The notes under the pieces are model-generated. The model did no database searches. It was not told where the DNA came from and worked only from the letters and a program-made list of their open reading frames with translations. Positions 32,108 through 43,259 of a DNA stretch of 64,000 nt are shown piece after piece. A program made the position numbers and the translations under genes. This DNA is from Avena insularis. Taxonomy: Eukaryota; Streptophyta; Magnoliopsida; Poales; Poaceae. The stretch lies in assembly GCA_023614405.1 (NCBI GenBank), contig CM042685.1, forward strand, positions 86,046,684 to 86,110,683. The letters are read 5' to 3'. The stretch's first letter is position 1. Each line of letters opens with the position of its first letter.

Positions 32108-33289
32108 GAGTGAGAGTGAGGAGGCATCTATACAGGTGAAGGGAGGAGACATTTCATTGCACCACCATGCACCGCGTAACCGCGTGCGCTACTGCACCGT
32201 GCATGGCCACACACGTCCACTACCGCCCTATGCACCGCGACACGCATACCGTGCGTCACGTTTTCCCCCTTATGTCTAACCTTGGCCACTTAGTTGTGCT
32301 CAATTATACCCTCGAGTGTAGCACTGGCAGTTTGGCTGTACTCAGGTTTGCCCTCCCGTACTAACACTGTCGTGTGCAATATACTCACTTTTACCCTCCG
32401 ATGGCCGGTCAACAGAGAGTCAATGAATGGGTTTTAGCTAGCTAGTTGAGTCATTTTATGCACAACAAATTCAAAAAGATTAAAACATAGTGGCATCTAC
32501 CCAAGGAGTCTTATTATGTGACCTTCAACCATAAGAAATGTATATAAATCAAGTTTTAACCTAAATCACCACTTCTCAAATCACCTACTATCTATGAAGC
32601 TTCATGGCTTTCTAATCAAGCCTCTCCCCAAAACATCCCTCCCCAAAACATAATTTGTCTAAATGAGGCAATAATTGTCAAACTTATGTATATTTGAATT
32701 GCAAATAGTTGGGTGTATGGCAATATGTATTTTATTGTATAAAAGAAGCATTTTCCATTTTTTAAATCTCTTTTTGTTTTATATTTGAACCCCCTTGTCA
32801 GTTTTTCCCTTGGTTTTTAAGTTCTACTCAGATTTCCCCTCCCTCTTAGTGACAAAGTCTCACACCTTTGCTCATCTTGGCTGCTACGCTCTGATTGGTC
32901 AAGACATTTGTCACATGGATGGTACCAACCAACCGTTGATCCTCTGATTGATCCTCTATGATCTAGCGGATCGGATAACCCCTGTATCTATCGGGGGCAC
33001 CCTCTATCCATGCAAAATAACGAGTTTGCCACTGATGCTTTAACTCCATAAACAAATGATTTTGAATATAATTTGAAGGGAAAGTGTTCAAAGGTGTATA
33101 ATTTTTGCATTATATTTCACTTTATGTCCTAAGTGCAATTTCAAAGAGTTCAAAGGTGTATAATTTTTGCCATATGCAAGTTTATGCATTAAACCATTAT
33201 CACGTATTAAGTGAGATTTCATAGTGTTCGAAGGTTATAATTTTCATATACGCAAGTTTAGGGATCACTTTTCATACTATAACAATGGT
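32108..33289. other. MULE-1 interior, no gene recognised
   Basis: A GC-rich part to about 32400 is followed by AT-rich sequence. Two places (about 32277-32395 and 32795-32860) have blocks such as ccttggccacttagttgtgctc and tcccttggtttttaag, reminiscent of the MULE terminal repeat. They could be remnants of related termini. I see no reading frame of interest. Confidence 0.3.
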
Positions 33290-33905
33290 AAACACCCTTT
33301 TCTTTTGCATTAAGAGTTGTATAATTTTTCGATTTGAAAGTGTTCAATAGTATTGTCAATTATAAACACTCTTTTACATTAGGAGTTGTATATGTTTTTT
33401 TAATTTGAAAGTGTTCAAGAGTAGTGTCAATTATAAACACTCTTTTACATTAAGAGTTGTATTTTTTAAAATTTGAAAGTGTTAAAGAGTAGTGTCAATT
33501 ATAAATAGTCTTTTACAGTAAGAGTTGTATGCTTTTTTTTAATTTGAAAGTGTTCAAGAGTGGTGTCAATTATAAACACTCTTTTACATTAAGAGTTGTA
33601 TGATTTTTTTTTAATTTGAAAGTGTTCAAGAGTAGTGTCAATTATAAACACTCTTTTACATTAAGAGTTGTATGATTTTTTCAATTTGAAAGTGTTCAAG
33701 AGTTGTGTCAATTATAAACACGCTTTTACATTAAGAGTTGTATAATTTTTTTAAATTTTAAAGTATTCAAGAGTTGTGTCAATTATAAACACTCTTGTAC
33801 ATTTAGAGTTGTATATTTTTTTAATTTGAAAGTGTTCAAGCGTAGTGTCAATTATAAACACTCTTGTACATTCAGAGTTGTATAATTTTTTATTTTGAAA
33901 GTGAA
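33290..33905. repeat. AT-rich minisatellite, about nine units of about 70 bp
   Basis: The unit contains tttgaaagtgttcaagagt, gtgtcaattataaacactct and tacattaagagttgtat. Copies begin near 33334, 33404, 33472, 33543, 33614, 33683, 33755, 33823 and 33892. Each unit can form short hairpins, since actctt and aagagt flank ttacatt. Confidence 0.88.
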
Positions 33906-34229
33906 TCGCTAACCATGCGAGAGTGGTGTCAAATATAGTTCCAGACCATGCAAGAGTTTCATAATTATAAACACTCTTGCAAACCAACTGAATCACCACA
34001 GCTCCAGGGGAATTTACAAAAGATTTTAGGGAGATTTTATCTATCTCTGAGAGTTATGGAGGTTGGAACCACCACTGGGAAGTAAAATCCAGAGATATAA
34101 TGTTCACAACCATGAATTACGCTAGCACTAGATCAATCCTATTCGAAAAGCAAGGCAGTTAGTTGAGCACCAGCGATTCGTGTTCAAATACTGCCAATAA
34201 TCAACCCATGAAAGAGAAACGATGCTTAC

Positions 34230-34386
34230 CCAGATAGAATCCATGCATTAGATCCCTACGATTCCACCCAATCTTCTCCGTGCTCGACGGGGATGGACGG
34301 TGCACCAGCCGGCGTTGCATACTGTTCCGCGAAAGGGGTAGATCTATCAAGGGCGGGAGTAGAGCCGAAGGTGGAGTGGGCTCCAT
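34230..34386 (-). pseudogene. Second captured exon near the right end of MULE-1
   Basis: The minus strand opens at ATG 34386 and reads MEPTPPSALLPPLIDLPLSR and then QRRLVHRPSPSSTEKIGWNR. It runs to a good splice donor (ctatctgg before gtaagc, complement of 34224-34229). The GC-rich leader upstream (34387-34540) fits a 5' UTR. No domain is recognised. A Pro/Ser-rich first exon next to the terminal repeat is typical of gene pieces carried by Pack-MULEs. Confidence 0.45.
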
Positions 34387-34780
34387 GGCTAGGGGGAGGG
34401 GGAGGCTCTAGGGCCGAGGACGACATAAGGTAGGAGGGCACAACGGCGGGGCAGCGGAGCGGCCGTGTGGGAGTTGTTCCATGCTCGGGGGGAAGTGAAT
34501 TCTTTGGTTGAGCGAGAATGGACAGTTCGACGTGTCTCCATGCGGCCCCACTCTTCACCACGTATGCAAGACCTGTCCCAACGTGGTCCCACCCTTCACC
34601 ATGTATGCAGGACCCATCCCAACGCGTCCCCACCGGTCAGGCATGTAACGGTCGAGGCCTCATACCGTAACGCTCAACGCCCGACCCACCCAACGCGGTC
34701 CCACCAGTCAGCATGTAACGGTCAAGCCTTTGACCTGACAGCATCCCTCCATCCGAGTGCATGCGAGTGCCCGTGAGGGT

Positions 34781-34875
34781 TTCTTAACATGGCGAGGGGA
34801 AAAGTGAGAAAAATTTAAGCAGCTGGAGAAAACTTAGTACAACTAAGGAACCAAGGGCACAAAAATAGAAATCCC
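34781..34875 (-). repeat. MULE-1 right terminal inverted repeat
   Basis: Reverse complement of the left terminal repeat, with the same order of blocks; it ends at aaatccc before the TSD. Confidence 0.85.
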
Positions 34876-34884
34876 TTAAATAAT
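34876..34884. repeat. TSD of MULE-1, right copy (TTAAATAAT)
   Basis: Exact copy of 28657-28665. Confidence 0.92.
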
Positions 34885-37800
34885 AGACAAAATGGTGTTC
34901 TAAAATAGTCCGAAAATTCTTAAATAATTTCCTATGGTGTATATTGACCTCAACCATCTATTAGCATCACTACCCCATATTGAAATTAAAAAACTACCTG
35001 AATTTTCCTCATAATCATTGTCATTTCCAAATCTAACCATCTTGCAAAACCATTAGCTAAAACCCTCCACAACACTTCACCACCACTTCTCCTCAGTACC
35101 AGGACACAACCTGGTGGACCACCACTGTAGCACTTCCCTCATTTGTCCCTTATGCTTGGGGAGAGGGAGAGAGATATAGATGCCCATATATTTCTCATTT
35201 ACTTACTTGTAGTAACCATCCCACCCTCTCTCTCCCCGCACTCGTCCCAGAACACCACATATCCCTCATCTCTTCCACCTGGCACTAGTCCAAGCAAACC
35301 CTACCCCACTCCCATGTCCAAAATGGACATTTCCACCCATAAATATTTATCTCACAATAAAAGGGGCTTGATGCCCTCAATACTCTCCCCTTCCCCTCAT
35401 CCCCCTCTCACTCTCACTCATCTCCCCGAGCTCCCCTCCCACTCCTGTCCTATGTTCTGGCTAGAGGGAGAGAGAAAGCTATCTTTCTCGGCCATTTTAG
35501 AGCTCGTCTCCTACCACCCCGAACCCCTCCCCTGCTGCTAGAACACTCTCCTACCTCTGTACTACCCTCCCCCAATGGCCTAGCAGTTCCACCCCCCTCG
35601 GCTACTCGAGAGGATGAGGAGAAACCCTCTCCGGTTCAAACTTGCGAGCAGGTTTGCAGGGCCACCCAACCTCCCCCACTCCTTATTTCTGCTTGTATGC
35701 CTTCCTCGAGACCAGATCTACTTAAACCTTCCCTTCTTACAGACGTGCAGGCACCCGAGGAAGTGTTTCGGCGAGCTCCCGAGGGCACCACACGGGCGTA
35801 TTCGCGCAAGCAAGGTCTCCGCATCGAACCCTACCTCGCCGCCCTTCTATGGACTTGTCGCCAACCGCCGCACCTCCCTGGACCCTCCCCATCTGTCGTT
35901 GCATCCCCTGGTGATCTCCCCATCCATCTCCGGTGGGAGCTAGGGTTTCCTCTTCGTCCTTCACATCGCAGCAAAGAAGACGACCCAGGGCCATCCGTCC
36001 TATTTAATCGGACGACACACGTCCACCCATACCCCTTCGCCTCACACCCCTCGCTGACAGGCGGGCCAAGCCCCCACCGATTGAACTATGTCGACCCTAC
36101 TTGCTGTGGCGCCAAGATGGGCCGGCCCGCTCCGGATCTGGCTAATGCGGCCCAGTATCCCCCAGATCTGTCCAATTGATCCCTTTCCCCCTTTTCTTTT
36201 GTATTTCATTTCCAAATCTAGAAATTATGCATCCTAGTTTAAATCGGTAATAAAATGAAAATTATACAAATACGGCCAGGAAATATTTTTAGCAGATACC
36301 TACATGTTTTATAGAACATGGAGTAGCCCTAGATCTCCCAAGATTTATTCAAAGAATTTATAATAAACCAACTACCAAAATGTATCCATTTCACTGATGA
36401 ATTGTTTCTGTGAGTTTGACAACTCCATCTAAACTAAACCCTTTTTGTACTGCAAGATATTGGACATAGCTATCATGTCACCCTGGCCCTATATTAAATT
36501 GCTTCCTAAAATGCCCTTGGTAAAAATAAAAAAATATGCCAATTCAACCTTTTGGGAATTATCTAGGTCAACTCAAAAAGGGTAGTTACCTAATTCCAAC
36601 TCCCATTAGAAATTTATACCTATATCCTTCAAACTACAGGAGCCCAATATTTATTGAGCTCTGTTTGCATTTTGGTAAATTAAACGTTTCTATGCATAGA
36701 TTATTCACTAATAAAATCACCACAATAGTTCTATAAATCCAAAAGGGGCGATACCAATTTATATAGAATGGTATTCTAAATAACTAACGTGTGCCTTTGG
36801 ATTCATATCAAAATATCCTATATCTTAAATCTGGTTAAGAAGACAAATACCATCCTGAATTGTCTTTGGGATATTCCTGAGGGCATTCTGTTAAATATTT
36901 TTAATAGATTCAAACTTCCAGTGAATCAGTACATCAAACCCTACTTAATACTCCAAGGAAAAAAGTTTTGGAACTCCAGAACTTTTCTAAACCTAGAGTT
37001 TTATTCACTTGAAAATTCATTATAAATCAATGAAAATTGATAAAATAGTGAAACCACTTTTGTTGTTTCAGTTTATCAAAACCTATCTGATGGTATCATT
37101 TTTATACCATGGTATCATACATAACATGTCCTTGGTCCAAAACCCCTCCCTTAGGAGTTTCTAGACTATAACTCATATTGAAAATTCATTCACATGCTTC
37201 CAAGACACATTCCAAATCTTCTTACTACATTCTTCCTAAACCCTACTAAATTGTAATCTTATATTGTTCATTGTTTTGTATTGATGCTTGTATGAATTGT
37301 GTTGAATGTGTTATTATTTGTTTGCATGTTTTCTCGATAACGGCAATAGTGGCGATTGTGTGTCATCGAGAACAAGGAAGTAGCGGATTATTATATTTTT
37401 ATTAGTGGTATTCTGGTTTTCTAAAGAACTCAGGGACATCTCGCTAGTCACAGGCAAGCCACCATTCTTGAACTCCTATATTGTCCTACTCTGTTTATCA
37501 ATTGTTTGTATCATGTTTATGAAATGCATTGTACTAGCATGGTTTGTTTCAAATAAAGTACACGAGTATCTTGGCTCCTTCAAGTTATGATGGACACTTA
37601 CCCTTGTTGACACCCATACTTATCCTATAGATCGAGGCTAAGATGCTTAGCATCTTCCCTCTTTGGAAACTACGGATTTCGACGATAAAAGTATTTTGGG
37701 TTTTACCATACTACAAAGTTTTCAAAATAAAACCCTTGGAAAGAGGTGTCGTTTGGAGTGGATACTTTACAAAATAAATATGAATAGAGAAGGAGGAAGT

Positions 37801-38114
37801 CGAGAAAGATAAAGAGAAGGAATGTCCTATGCCTTTATCGAAACAATGGGAAAGAGAGGGAATGTTCTACGGCTTGGGTATACATGTGTATGGGAGGAAG
37901 GACTATGGTCGTCGTGCCACATACTCGTTGCTGGGGAGAACAAACCCAAAAGGAAAAGCCGCCATAGCCAGGGATGACAAATGAAAGGTTATTTTTGCTA
38001 ATACGAACCCCCATTTACCGTGTCTAGCGGGCCGTGGTTGTAACCCGACGGATGTATTTATTATTGTGGGTAAAGTGCACAAAATTTTCAGGTTATAATC
38101 TATTCGAATAGCCA
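34885..38114 (+). repeat. 3' LTR of element X, third part
   Basis: It continues directly from 28665 when MULE-1 and one TSD are removed. It contains a promoter-like region: ccataaatatttatctcac and acaataaaagg at 35337-35362, then a GC/CT-rich leader to about 36180. The part after 36590 matches 12005-13790. It breaks off at 38114 in tattcgaatagcca, where Tat-2 begins. Open frames at 35143-36179 lie in this GC-rich leader; they show no domain and no conservation that I can check. Confidence 0.7.
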
Positions 38115-38654
38115 TGTCTATAGTGGTATTTCCGATGAGTAGGCCATGGAGGGGTCCTCACAATGCGTGTTTAGAGACATGGGGTAAGGCGGAAGGTTGG
38201 TGGGTACAAGATGACACAGCTTACCCAGGTTCAGATCACACGACGGTGGCGGAATCCTACTCCTGCTATAAATCACTATAACGGAAATACGCCGGGTTAT
38301 AGGGATCATTTCGCTATGCGTGATATGAGTTGAGTTATCTGATTGTTTCCCTAAAGGCTCCTCTATGTCCGGCTTATATAGACACCAGATCCTAGGGTTA
38401 CAGGAAAAGTCCTAGCCAGACAGGTTACAGAGTCCTACATGGTATACAACTAGTCTAACGTGTCTTGCACTCCAAGGCTCCAGGTATGTTGATGACTCCA
38501 CCGTAGCCTTCCTTCATCTGGCATGGGCTTCCCTTCTGGATCCATCTAACTAGGCCTCCTAGCAGGCCATAGGCCCTGCTACCAACTATGGGCCACCTGG
38601 GTTATCCGGATTAGATACATGCAATGGTGATACCCATTTAGCATATCCCCAACA
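38115..38654 (-). repeat. 3' LTR of Tat-2
   Basis: Reverse orientation: it begins TGTTGGGGATATGC at 38654 and ends ACA at about 38115. It contains a ctatataagccgg TATA region (complement of about 38367-38380). It is similar in layout to the Tat-1 LTR (TATA, leader, aggagtagg-type block) but clearly diverged. The left border is uncertain by a few bases because the other LTR is outside the window. Confidence 0.7.
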
Positions 38655-39087
38655 GTAGCCCCGGGATAACTCCGAGATCTTGCACCGTCTTGCCTCTTCA
38701 CGTTGAATGCTCCGTCTAGGTGAATTTTGGCAAATCATCAAGCAATATCTTGTAGTCCTCCCTGGAACCTAACGATATTCTCCATCTTTGATATGTAAGT
38801 CGGAGAATCACTAAGCTTTCCATCGTACTTTTTCTCGTAGCCAGACGGGATCCATCCATGCCAAAATCTTAAGATGGGATCGTTCACCTGCCCATGTCAT
38901 TAGATTGACATAGACCATAGGTCAGCGATGCCTCGTAACTCACACATGTAGAGAACATAATCATAGCCATTTTTCTGCGCGAAGGATACAAAACCTTGGC
39001 GGCGGCAGTCGGAACATGGCCAAATTTCCGCGCACGCTAGCACACGCGTTGTCCATGCAGCAATCATTGGATCAACTTGCATGAATC
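38655..39087. other. Tat-2 spacer between the 3' LTR and the antisense gene
   Basis: No reading frame. On the minus strand it is the 3' UTR of the element, and it ends next to the LTR in ttatcccggggctac, a possible polypurine tract. On the plus strand it would hold the promoter of the antisense gene. Confidence 0.5.
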
Positions 39088-39098
39088 TTGACGCCGAG

Positions 39099-39112
39099 TA
39101 CCATATATTATA
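39099..39112 (+). promoter_or_regulatory. Possible TATA box of the Tat-2 antisense gene
   Basis: accatatattataa lies about 145 bases before the favoured ATG at 39253, followed by a C/T-rich leader. Confidence 0.45.
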
Positions 39113-39252
39113 ACTATGGTGGATTTTATCTTTTCACCTTGTTCTTCCTCGTATCATCTTCTTCCTCTAGCCAAGACTCTCCTCGAGCTCCTCGCGTGCA
39201 CAGAGAAAACCCTAGCCTTTCTCCAACTCACAGTCACCTCCCTTCAGCTCCA

Positions 39253-42200
39253 ATGCCTAGTAGCAGCAGTGCCCCATTGATGGTGGCGTCGGGCGAGGCC
39301 ATAGCCAAGTCATCAGGCGCTGTTCATGTCCCCCCGGAGGGCGTGGTGGTGCCGCAATCCGCACTAGTCGAATCCACCGGCGGCGACCAAATTCCAGCGG
39401 GGCTACAACCACTGGAGGAGGAGGCTGATTCCCGCAAAGGAGAGTGGCGCGACTTGGATATCTCCAAGAGCCACATCAAGGAAATGCTCGCTAAAGGGCC
39501 CTGCGACGGAAGGCATGATCTGGTGGGCGGAAACGACCGGCGAGGTCGTCCCTTCTCCCCTAGTCGGAGAAAAGGTATACCTCAAGGCTCAGTTTGTGTG
39601 CGGCGTCTCCCTCCCAATCTTCGACTTCTTCATCCAAGTCCTCCAACACTTCCAGGTTCAACCTCTGAACCTTTCTCCTAATAGCATCCTCGCGCTTAGC
39701 AACTATACGGTGCTGTGCGAGGGTTACCTAGGAATTAGGCATAGGTTATATCTGTTTATTTATTTCTTCACCGTGAAGAGGGAAGACGGAGTGAGCAAGG
39801 AGGATTTCAAGAACTACAGAACCATTAGTTTCAAGATCCGGCCTGGCTGGTGGTTCCTTGACATTGTAGGTCACGAATCCTGCAAGAATTGGCAGAGGAA
39901 GTATTTCTACGGCACAGATATTCCTCCGGATGGCCAGGAAACAACGTACCCGGACTTTGTCGACGGGGCCGCCGCTGAAGCCCCGACATGGAGATCCCAA
40001 GCCCTCCTCCCCTCCGATGACGAAGCCTCTCGTGTTGTAAGGCAGATTGACTGGTTCGTTGAGACGGGTCTGACTGGGTTGGACCTAGCCATGTGCTGGT
40101 TCATCAGGAGGATCCAGCCTCTGTAGAACCGTGTGAATCTTATGCACCAGTACACCAAGGATAGAAAAGATATCCTCCGGATCTCCGAGGACAACTTCTC
40201 TAGTGACTCCGCCAAGGTTCGCCTCAAGAACATAGTCAAGGTGAAGGATCGGGAGCGTGGCTTCACCATCATCTACGACATGTTCGAGGGAGGCACGTTC
40301 CGAGAGGTACTCGTTTATTTTTCATGTATGCCATATACTCCAGTTCTTCAATGCACATACCTTTGCATATAACACTTAGTGATTCACTTAACAACTTGGG
40401 AATATGGACGAAGGTAGCATGGCTGCCCAAGTCTATGACCCCAAGATGAAGGATGTCACTGTTGTGTCGGACGACTAGGTTCCGTTGGCGCGAAAGCAGA
40501 AGAGCTCCACCTCTGACGCTGCCGACGGAGGCAAGAAGAAGAAGACGGAGGGTGGAGCCTCCAAGAGATCCACCGACTCCATGGAGGTGGATAAAAGAAG
40601 AATGACTGGCATCCTGTTGACCAAGGCACTAACCGTTGTGTAAGCTTCTGATCATCCGACATTGTCTCTTGCTCATCTTACTCCTGTACTTATAATTTTG
40701 TACGTTTCCAGAAGAAGGATAGTGTGAGTTTAAAGAAGACCTCCAAAACATCGGGGGCTTCTAGAAACATCAAAGAAATGTTTTTCCAAGCGTCTCCCAC
40801 CATCGCCCCTCCTAGTCCGAGCGTCCAACCCTCTGCCGTACCAACTAGTTCTCCGGCTAAGGTAGCATCTAAACCTTCCGCCATGGAAGTGGACCCAACT
40901 CCTTCTCAGGGGACACGTTGCTATCGTGGAGCCCCACGTTGCTGGCGAACAGGCAACACAAGATTGCACATTCTCCAAAGTGGATAAAGCTCCGACTAAG
41001 GATGCCACTGGTAGCGGTAAGGCGGTGGTGGAAGGCGGAACGTCTGCCGTAGGCAGAGCCGTTACACCCAAGACGACAACGGAGCTTCCCAAGATAGTCT
41101 ACCTGGTGATCACACCGAGTAGCTCAACTCTGGCTCCTGGTGCAGCGCCGACTTCTCCTACATGTGGCCTTCAGGAGTTGCTCAAATATGCGGAGATTGT
41201 TCGTGTAAACACGCTTGCTTTTAGCAAGATATTCTCTGAGAGTGCCAGCAACCTCAAGATCATCGCACTTGTAATTTTTGCATGCCTTTTTCATTTCATA
41301 TGTAGTATCCCACTGTAACCCCCGAGGATTTAGCCGGAAAACCATAGGTCTTTTGGTCTGAATGCTCTAAGAGTGACTAAGCTAGAAACTTTGCACTGTA
41401 GCCGCCAGGTATTTAGTTTGAATAAATCATTCTGACTAGATACTTTTAGAGTAGCATATGTAGTGTTTGTAAATTTCAATACTGTAGCCCCCAAGCCTCT
41501 AGTTGAAACAGAATTAGTTCCTACTAGATGCTTAAAGAAAGACTAAGCATAACATTGAGTTAAAAACTCGTATTTTAGCCCCCAAGCCTCTAGGCAGATA
41601 CTTATCCAGCTAGATGCTCTAAGTAGACTAAGTAACTTTGCTCTTTTTGCAGAATGAGAATACTGGGAGGAATGCCGCCAACGACAAGTTCCACAAGAAG
41701 CGTGCGGACCTTGAAGCTGAAAAGGGTAAAACTGCCTTCTTGAAGGATCAAATCACCAAGAGCAAGAGTCTATTTTTATTTTCAATTTTGCACTCAACTT
41801 GTCCTTGTGCCAAGAGCAAGGACATTGTTGAGCAATCAAAGCACATATAAGAGCTGGATAGCAAAAACAAGATCCTGAAGCAGGAAAGGGCTGACTCATT
41901 GAAGATGCATGAAGATTCCATGGCTTCCGTGCAAGAATCCGCAAACAAAGAAATTAACTAGCTTAAGGAGGAAATTGCAATCGTCAAGGAGCAGAACAAA
42001 GCTATTGCCGATCAAAATACTCGGAACCTTGAGGCTTACAAGTCCCTCGAAAAGGAACATGACTCTATGGCGGAGACTCTCCAACAAGCTGAGGATACAA
42101 CTTTGGTAAGCATTCTCCGTCTTGTACTCCTGTAAGCCAAGTACTCTGAACTTATTGTGTTGAACTCGTGTACTCAAATACTTTGGTCAAAAATGCAGCT

Positions 42201-42724
42201 CCTATTGATTTGACCAATAATCCTCCTCCGCCAAAGGAATGCATGGTTCTTGCCAGCAACTTCATCAGCACCGCAATCACCCAAGCAAAATAGATCGCTA
42301 AGCCCTTAGTCATCAATATTAAGGCAGTGGACTCTGTCATGAAGTACTCGGAGATCCTACGCCAAGCCCCCGAGCATATCATCAGCTGGATAGCTTCATG
42401 TACCCAGGATGGCGCTATGATGGCTTTGGCTATGGTCAAGGCTCACTACGATGATGCCAACATCGACACGGTGACCTCTAGCCTGCCGGACATAGACAAT
42501 GACAGAAAGAAGATTGATCATGGTGCTATCTGGTCTTTGCTCGCGGAATACGACAGCAGGGTCGTCCAGTTGGTTGATGCAAACACCTTCGTGAACTTGA
42601 GGTGATCGATGCCGACCAAGCTAGCTCCTTTGAGTCCATCAAGACTGCCGACTTTACTGATGGGCAAGATGGCTCTCCTGCGTCCAACGGCGCTACCTCG
42701 AAGTCTCCTGCACCAGAGGAATGA
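39253..42724 (+). pseudogene. Tat-2 antisense gene (putative gypsy-type transposon domain plus coiled coil), multi-exon
   Basis: This gene lies opposite to gag-pol. The exons are: about 39253-40306 (donor gaggtactc); one around 40405-40639 (donor gtaagc, acceptor unclear); 40712-41270 (acceptor tttccag, donor gtaatt); 41653-42105 (acceptor tttttgcag, donor gtaagc); and 42199-42724 (acceptor aatgcag). Exon 1 holds the domain annotated in grasses as putative gypsy-type transposon: LKAQFVCGVSLPIFDFF, LSPNSILALSNYTVLCEGYL and RPGWWFLDIVGHESCKNW. Exon 3 is Pro/Ser/Thr-rich. Exon 4 is a charged coiled coil, and exon 5 is helical with an acidic Ser-rich end (SPASNGATSKSPAPEE). Lesions are a frameshift near 39510, TAG at 40124, stops in exons 2 and 4, and a frameshift near 42595. 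The biochemical role is unknown. Confidence 0.7.
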
Positions 42725-43200
42725 AAAAACACTATGTAATATTTGTCACCTCTCGATGCTTATATGTATGCGAAAAACAATGGGTTTATCTTAAGGCGGG
42801 AAACTATGGCTATGAGCTTCCTACTGCTTAAGAACTTAATCCAGAATGTATATATTTTTTAAGCAAGTGTTGGCTTATCCATTACTCTGGTTTTTATGGT
42901 TGACTTTTCGTGAGTCGGAAGACCCTTAGTCAGAACTATGTCTTTAGGTGATGATACCCAATGGCACCGTCAAAAACATACGCACAAAATCGCCGAGTTC
43001 GATTGCCGAAAGTCATTACTCCAGAATCCACCTAAAAACAACAAAGAATGTCTAGACCATAAAACTTAAGATAACTCCCATAGGCGTAATTTTCACAAGT
43101 GAAAATGCAAAACTTGTGCCTAAAGGGTTTATACGTTCCAAAAATGAACACTAAAGGAGGTAAAAGAATCAAGCATATGAATGAACCAAGGAACTTTATT
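42725..43200. other. Convergent 3' ends between the antisense gene and pol of Tat-2
   Basis: AT-rich, no coding sequence. It is the 3' UTR of the antisense gene on the plus strand and the spacer behind integrase on the minus strand. Confidence 0.45.
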
Positions 43201-43259
43201 CCATTGATCATATAAGAGATACATAGTAGATAGTAAAATATGCTAAGTGTAGAAAGGAC

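Larger units (their letters stand above)
28666..34875. mobile_element. MULE-1: non-autonomous Mutator-like transposon (Pack-MULE type)
   Basis: It starts gggatttctattttc and ends with the complement, gaaaatagaaatccc-like. Terminal inverted repeats of about 100 bp are easily aligned, and related subterminal repeats follow. The element is 6210 bp including a nested solo LTR; without that it is about 4.65 kb. No MURA-like transposase frame is visible. It carries two exon-like fragments on the minus strand, a 29-bp tandem repeat and a 70-bp minisatellite. Confidence 0.88.
316..38114 (+). mobile_element. Element X: old Tekay-like Gypsy retrotransposon with very long LTRs, host of the nested insertions
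   Basis: The LTR starts TGTAACATCCC at 316. The 5' LTR ends at about 15617, followed by a perfect primer binding site tggtatcagagcc. The internal region is decayed, and a second LTR copy begins near 18577. Corresponding blocks of the two LTR copies align by eye: 430-1310 with 18690-19331 and 27490-27680, and 12005-13790 with 36590-38114. The 3' copy is interrupted by Athila-B and MULE-1 and then cut by Tat-2 at about 38115, so the true end lies outside the window. The lineage is inferred from the tRNA-Met primer site and from LTR motifs shared with Tekay-D. No pol is visible, so the assignment is moderate. Confidence 0.7.

Noticed and set aside
32108..32870. A second MULE nested in MULE-1, suggested by terminal-repeat-like words near 32277 and 32800
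   Set aside because: The similarity is patchy, no 9-bp duplication could be found, and borders cannot be fixed.
33290..33905. Regularly spaced repeats suggesting a CRISPR-like array
   Set aside because: Units are contiguous, AT-rich tandem repeats without unique spacers, in a plant transposon: a minisatellite.
35143..36179. Overlapping Pro/Ser-rich frames of 109-160 aa
   Set aside because: They lie in the GC-rich transcript-leader part of the X LTR, have no domain, overlap in several frames and occur where GC content makes stops rare.
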